Assembly: GCA_031395645.1 (NCBI GenBank)
Contig: JANNJM010000108.1
Coordinates: 1-31,044, forward strand
Length of the DNA: 31,044 nt
Direction of reading: 5' to 3'
From: SHZI01 sp031395645
Lineage (GTDB): Bacteria > Pseudomonadota > Gammaproteobacteria > Steroidobacterales > GCA-2729495
How positions within the stretch are numbered: position 1 is the stretch's first letter; each line of letters begins with the position of its first letter. The position numbers and the translations under genes are program-made. The notes under the pieces are model-generated. The model made no database searches. It saw nothing but the letters and a program-made list of their open reading frames with translations, and had not been told where the DNA came from. Positions 31,033 to 31,044 of this stretch are shown here, one piece after another.

Positions 31033-31044
31033 GAGCGCCTTCAG

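Overview
The window is about 31 kb of high-G+C DNA. It carries a conserved gammaproteobacterial core cluster, nearly all on the + strand. The order is rpsB(end)-tsf-pyrH-frr-uppS-cdsA-rseP-bamA-skp/ompH-lpxD-lpxA-lpxB-rnhB-dnaE-accA-tilS-pyrG-kdsA-eno-ftsB, then an accessory stretch, then surE-pcm-nlpD. This order, an outer-membrane assembly factor (BamA), the lipid A genes and an NlpD-type lipoprotein identify a Gram-negative bacterium, most probably a deep-branching gammaproteobacterium. I cannot place it more finely from sequence alone.

Layout. 1-2541: translation genes and UMP kinase. 2577-5665: undecaprenyl diphosphate and phospholipid precursor synthesis and the site-2 protease RseP. 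5673-11743: outer-membrane assembly and lipid A synthesis. 11709-18148: RNase HII, DNA polymerase III alpha, acetyl-CoA carboxylase alpha, tRNA-Ile lysidine synthetase. 18340-22435: CTP synthase, KDO-8-P synthase, enolase, FtsB. 22454-28801: accessory block with a crotonase-fold isomerase, a large secreted PD40-repeat protein, a minus-strand DGQHR-domain protein, an unrecognised lipoprotein and a minus-strand Smr-domain nuclease. 28881-31032: surE-pcm-nlpD; rpoS would be expected just beyond the right edge. Most + strand genes abut or overlap by 4 bases, so long co-transcribed units are likely.

Points that stand out. (1) The three MEP-pathway genes usually held in these two neighbourhoods are all missing: dxr (normally cdsA-dxr-rseP) and ispD/ispF (normally ftsB-ispD-ispF...surE). 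uppS, which consumes isoprenoid precursors, is present. A mevalonate route or relocated MEP genes are the alternatives. (2) fabZ is missing between lpxD and lpxA, which overlap directly. (3) The first ~500 bases (rpsB end and EF-Ts N-terminus) are poorer in G+C and do not read as gammaproteobacterial, while the rest of tsf does. This is either a recombination joint or an assembly chimera. (4) KdsA has the Cys/His/Glu/Asp set of the metal-dependent class. (5) The PD40 protein has 18 units of about 44 residues arranged as 12 + 6, followed by calcium-binding TSP3-like and dockerin-like repeats.

No tRNA, rRNA, CRISPR array, insertion sequence or confident intrinsic terminator was seen. The 1-22.4 kb part is otherwise an ordinary housekeeping region; the unusual material lies in the accessory block and in the missing genes.
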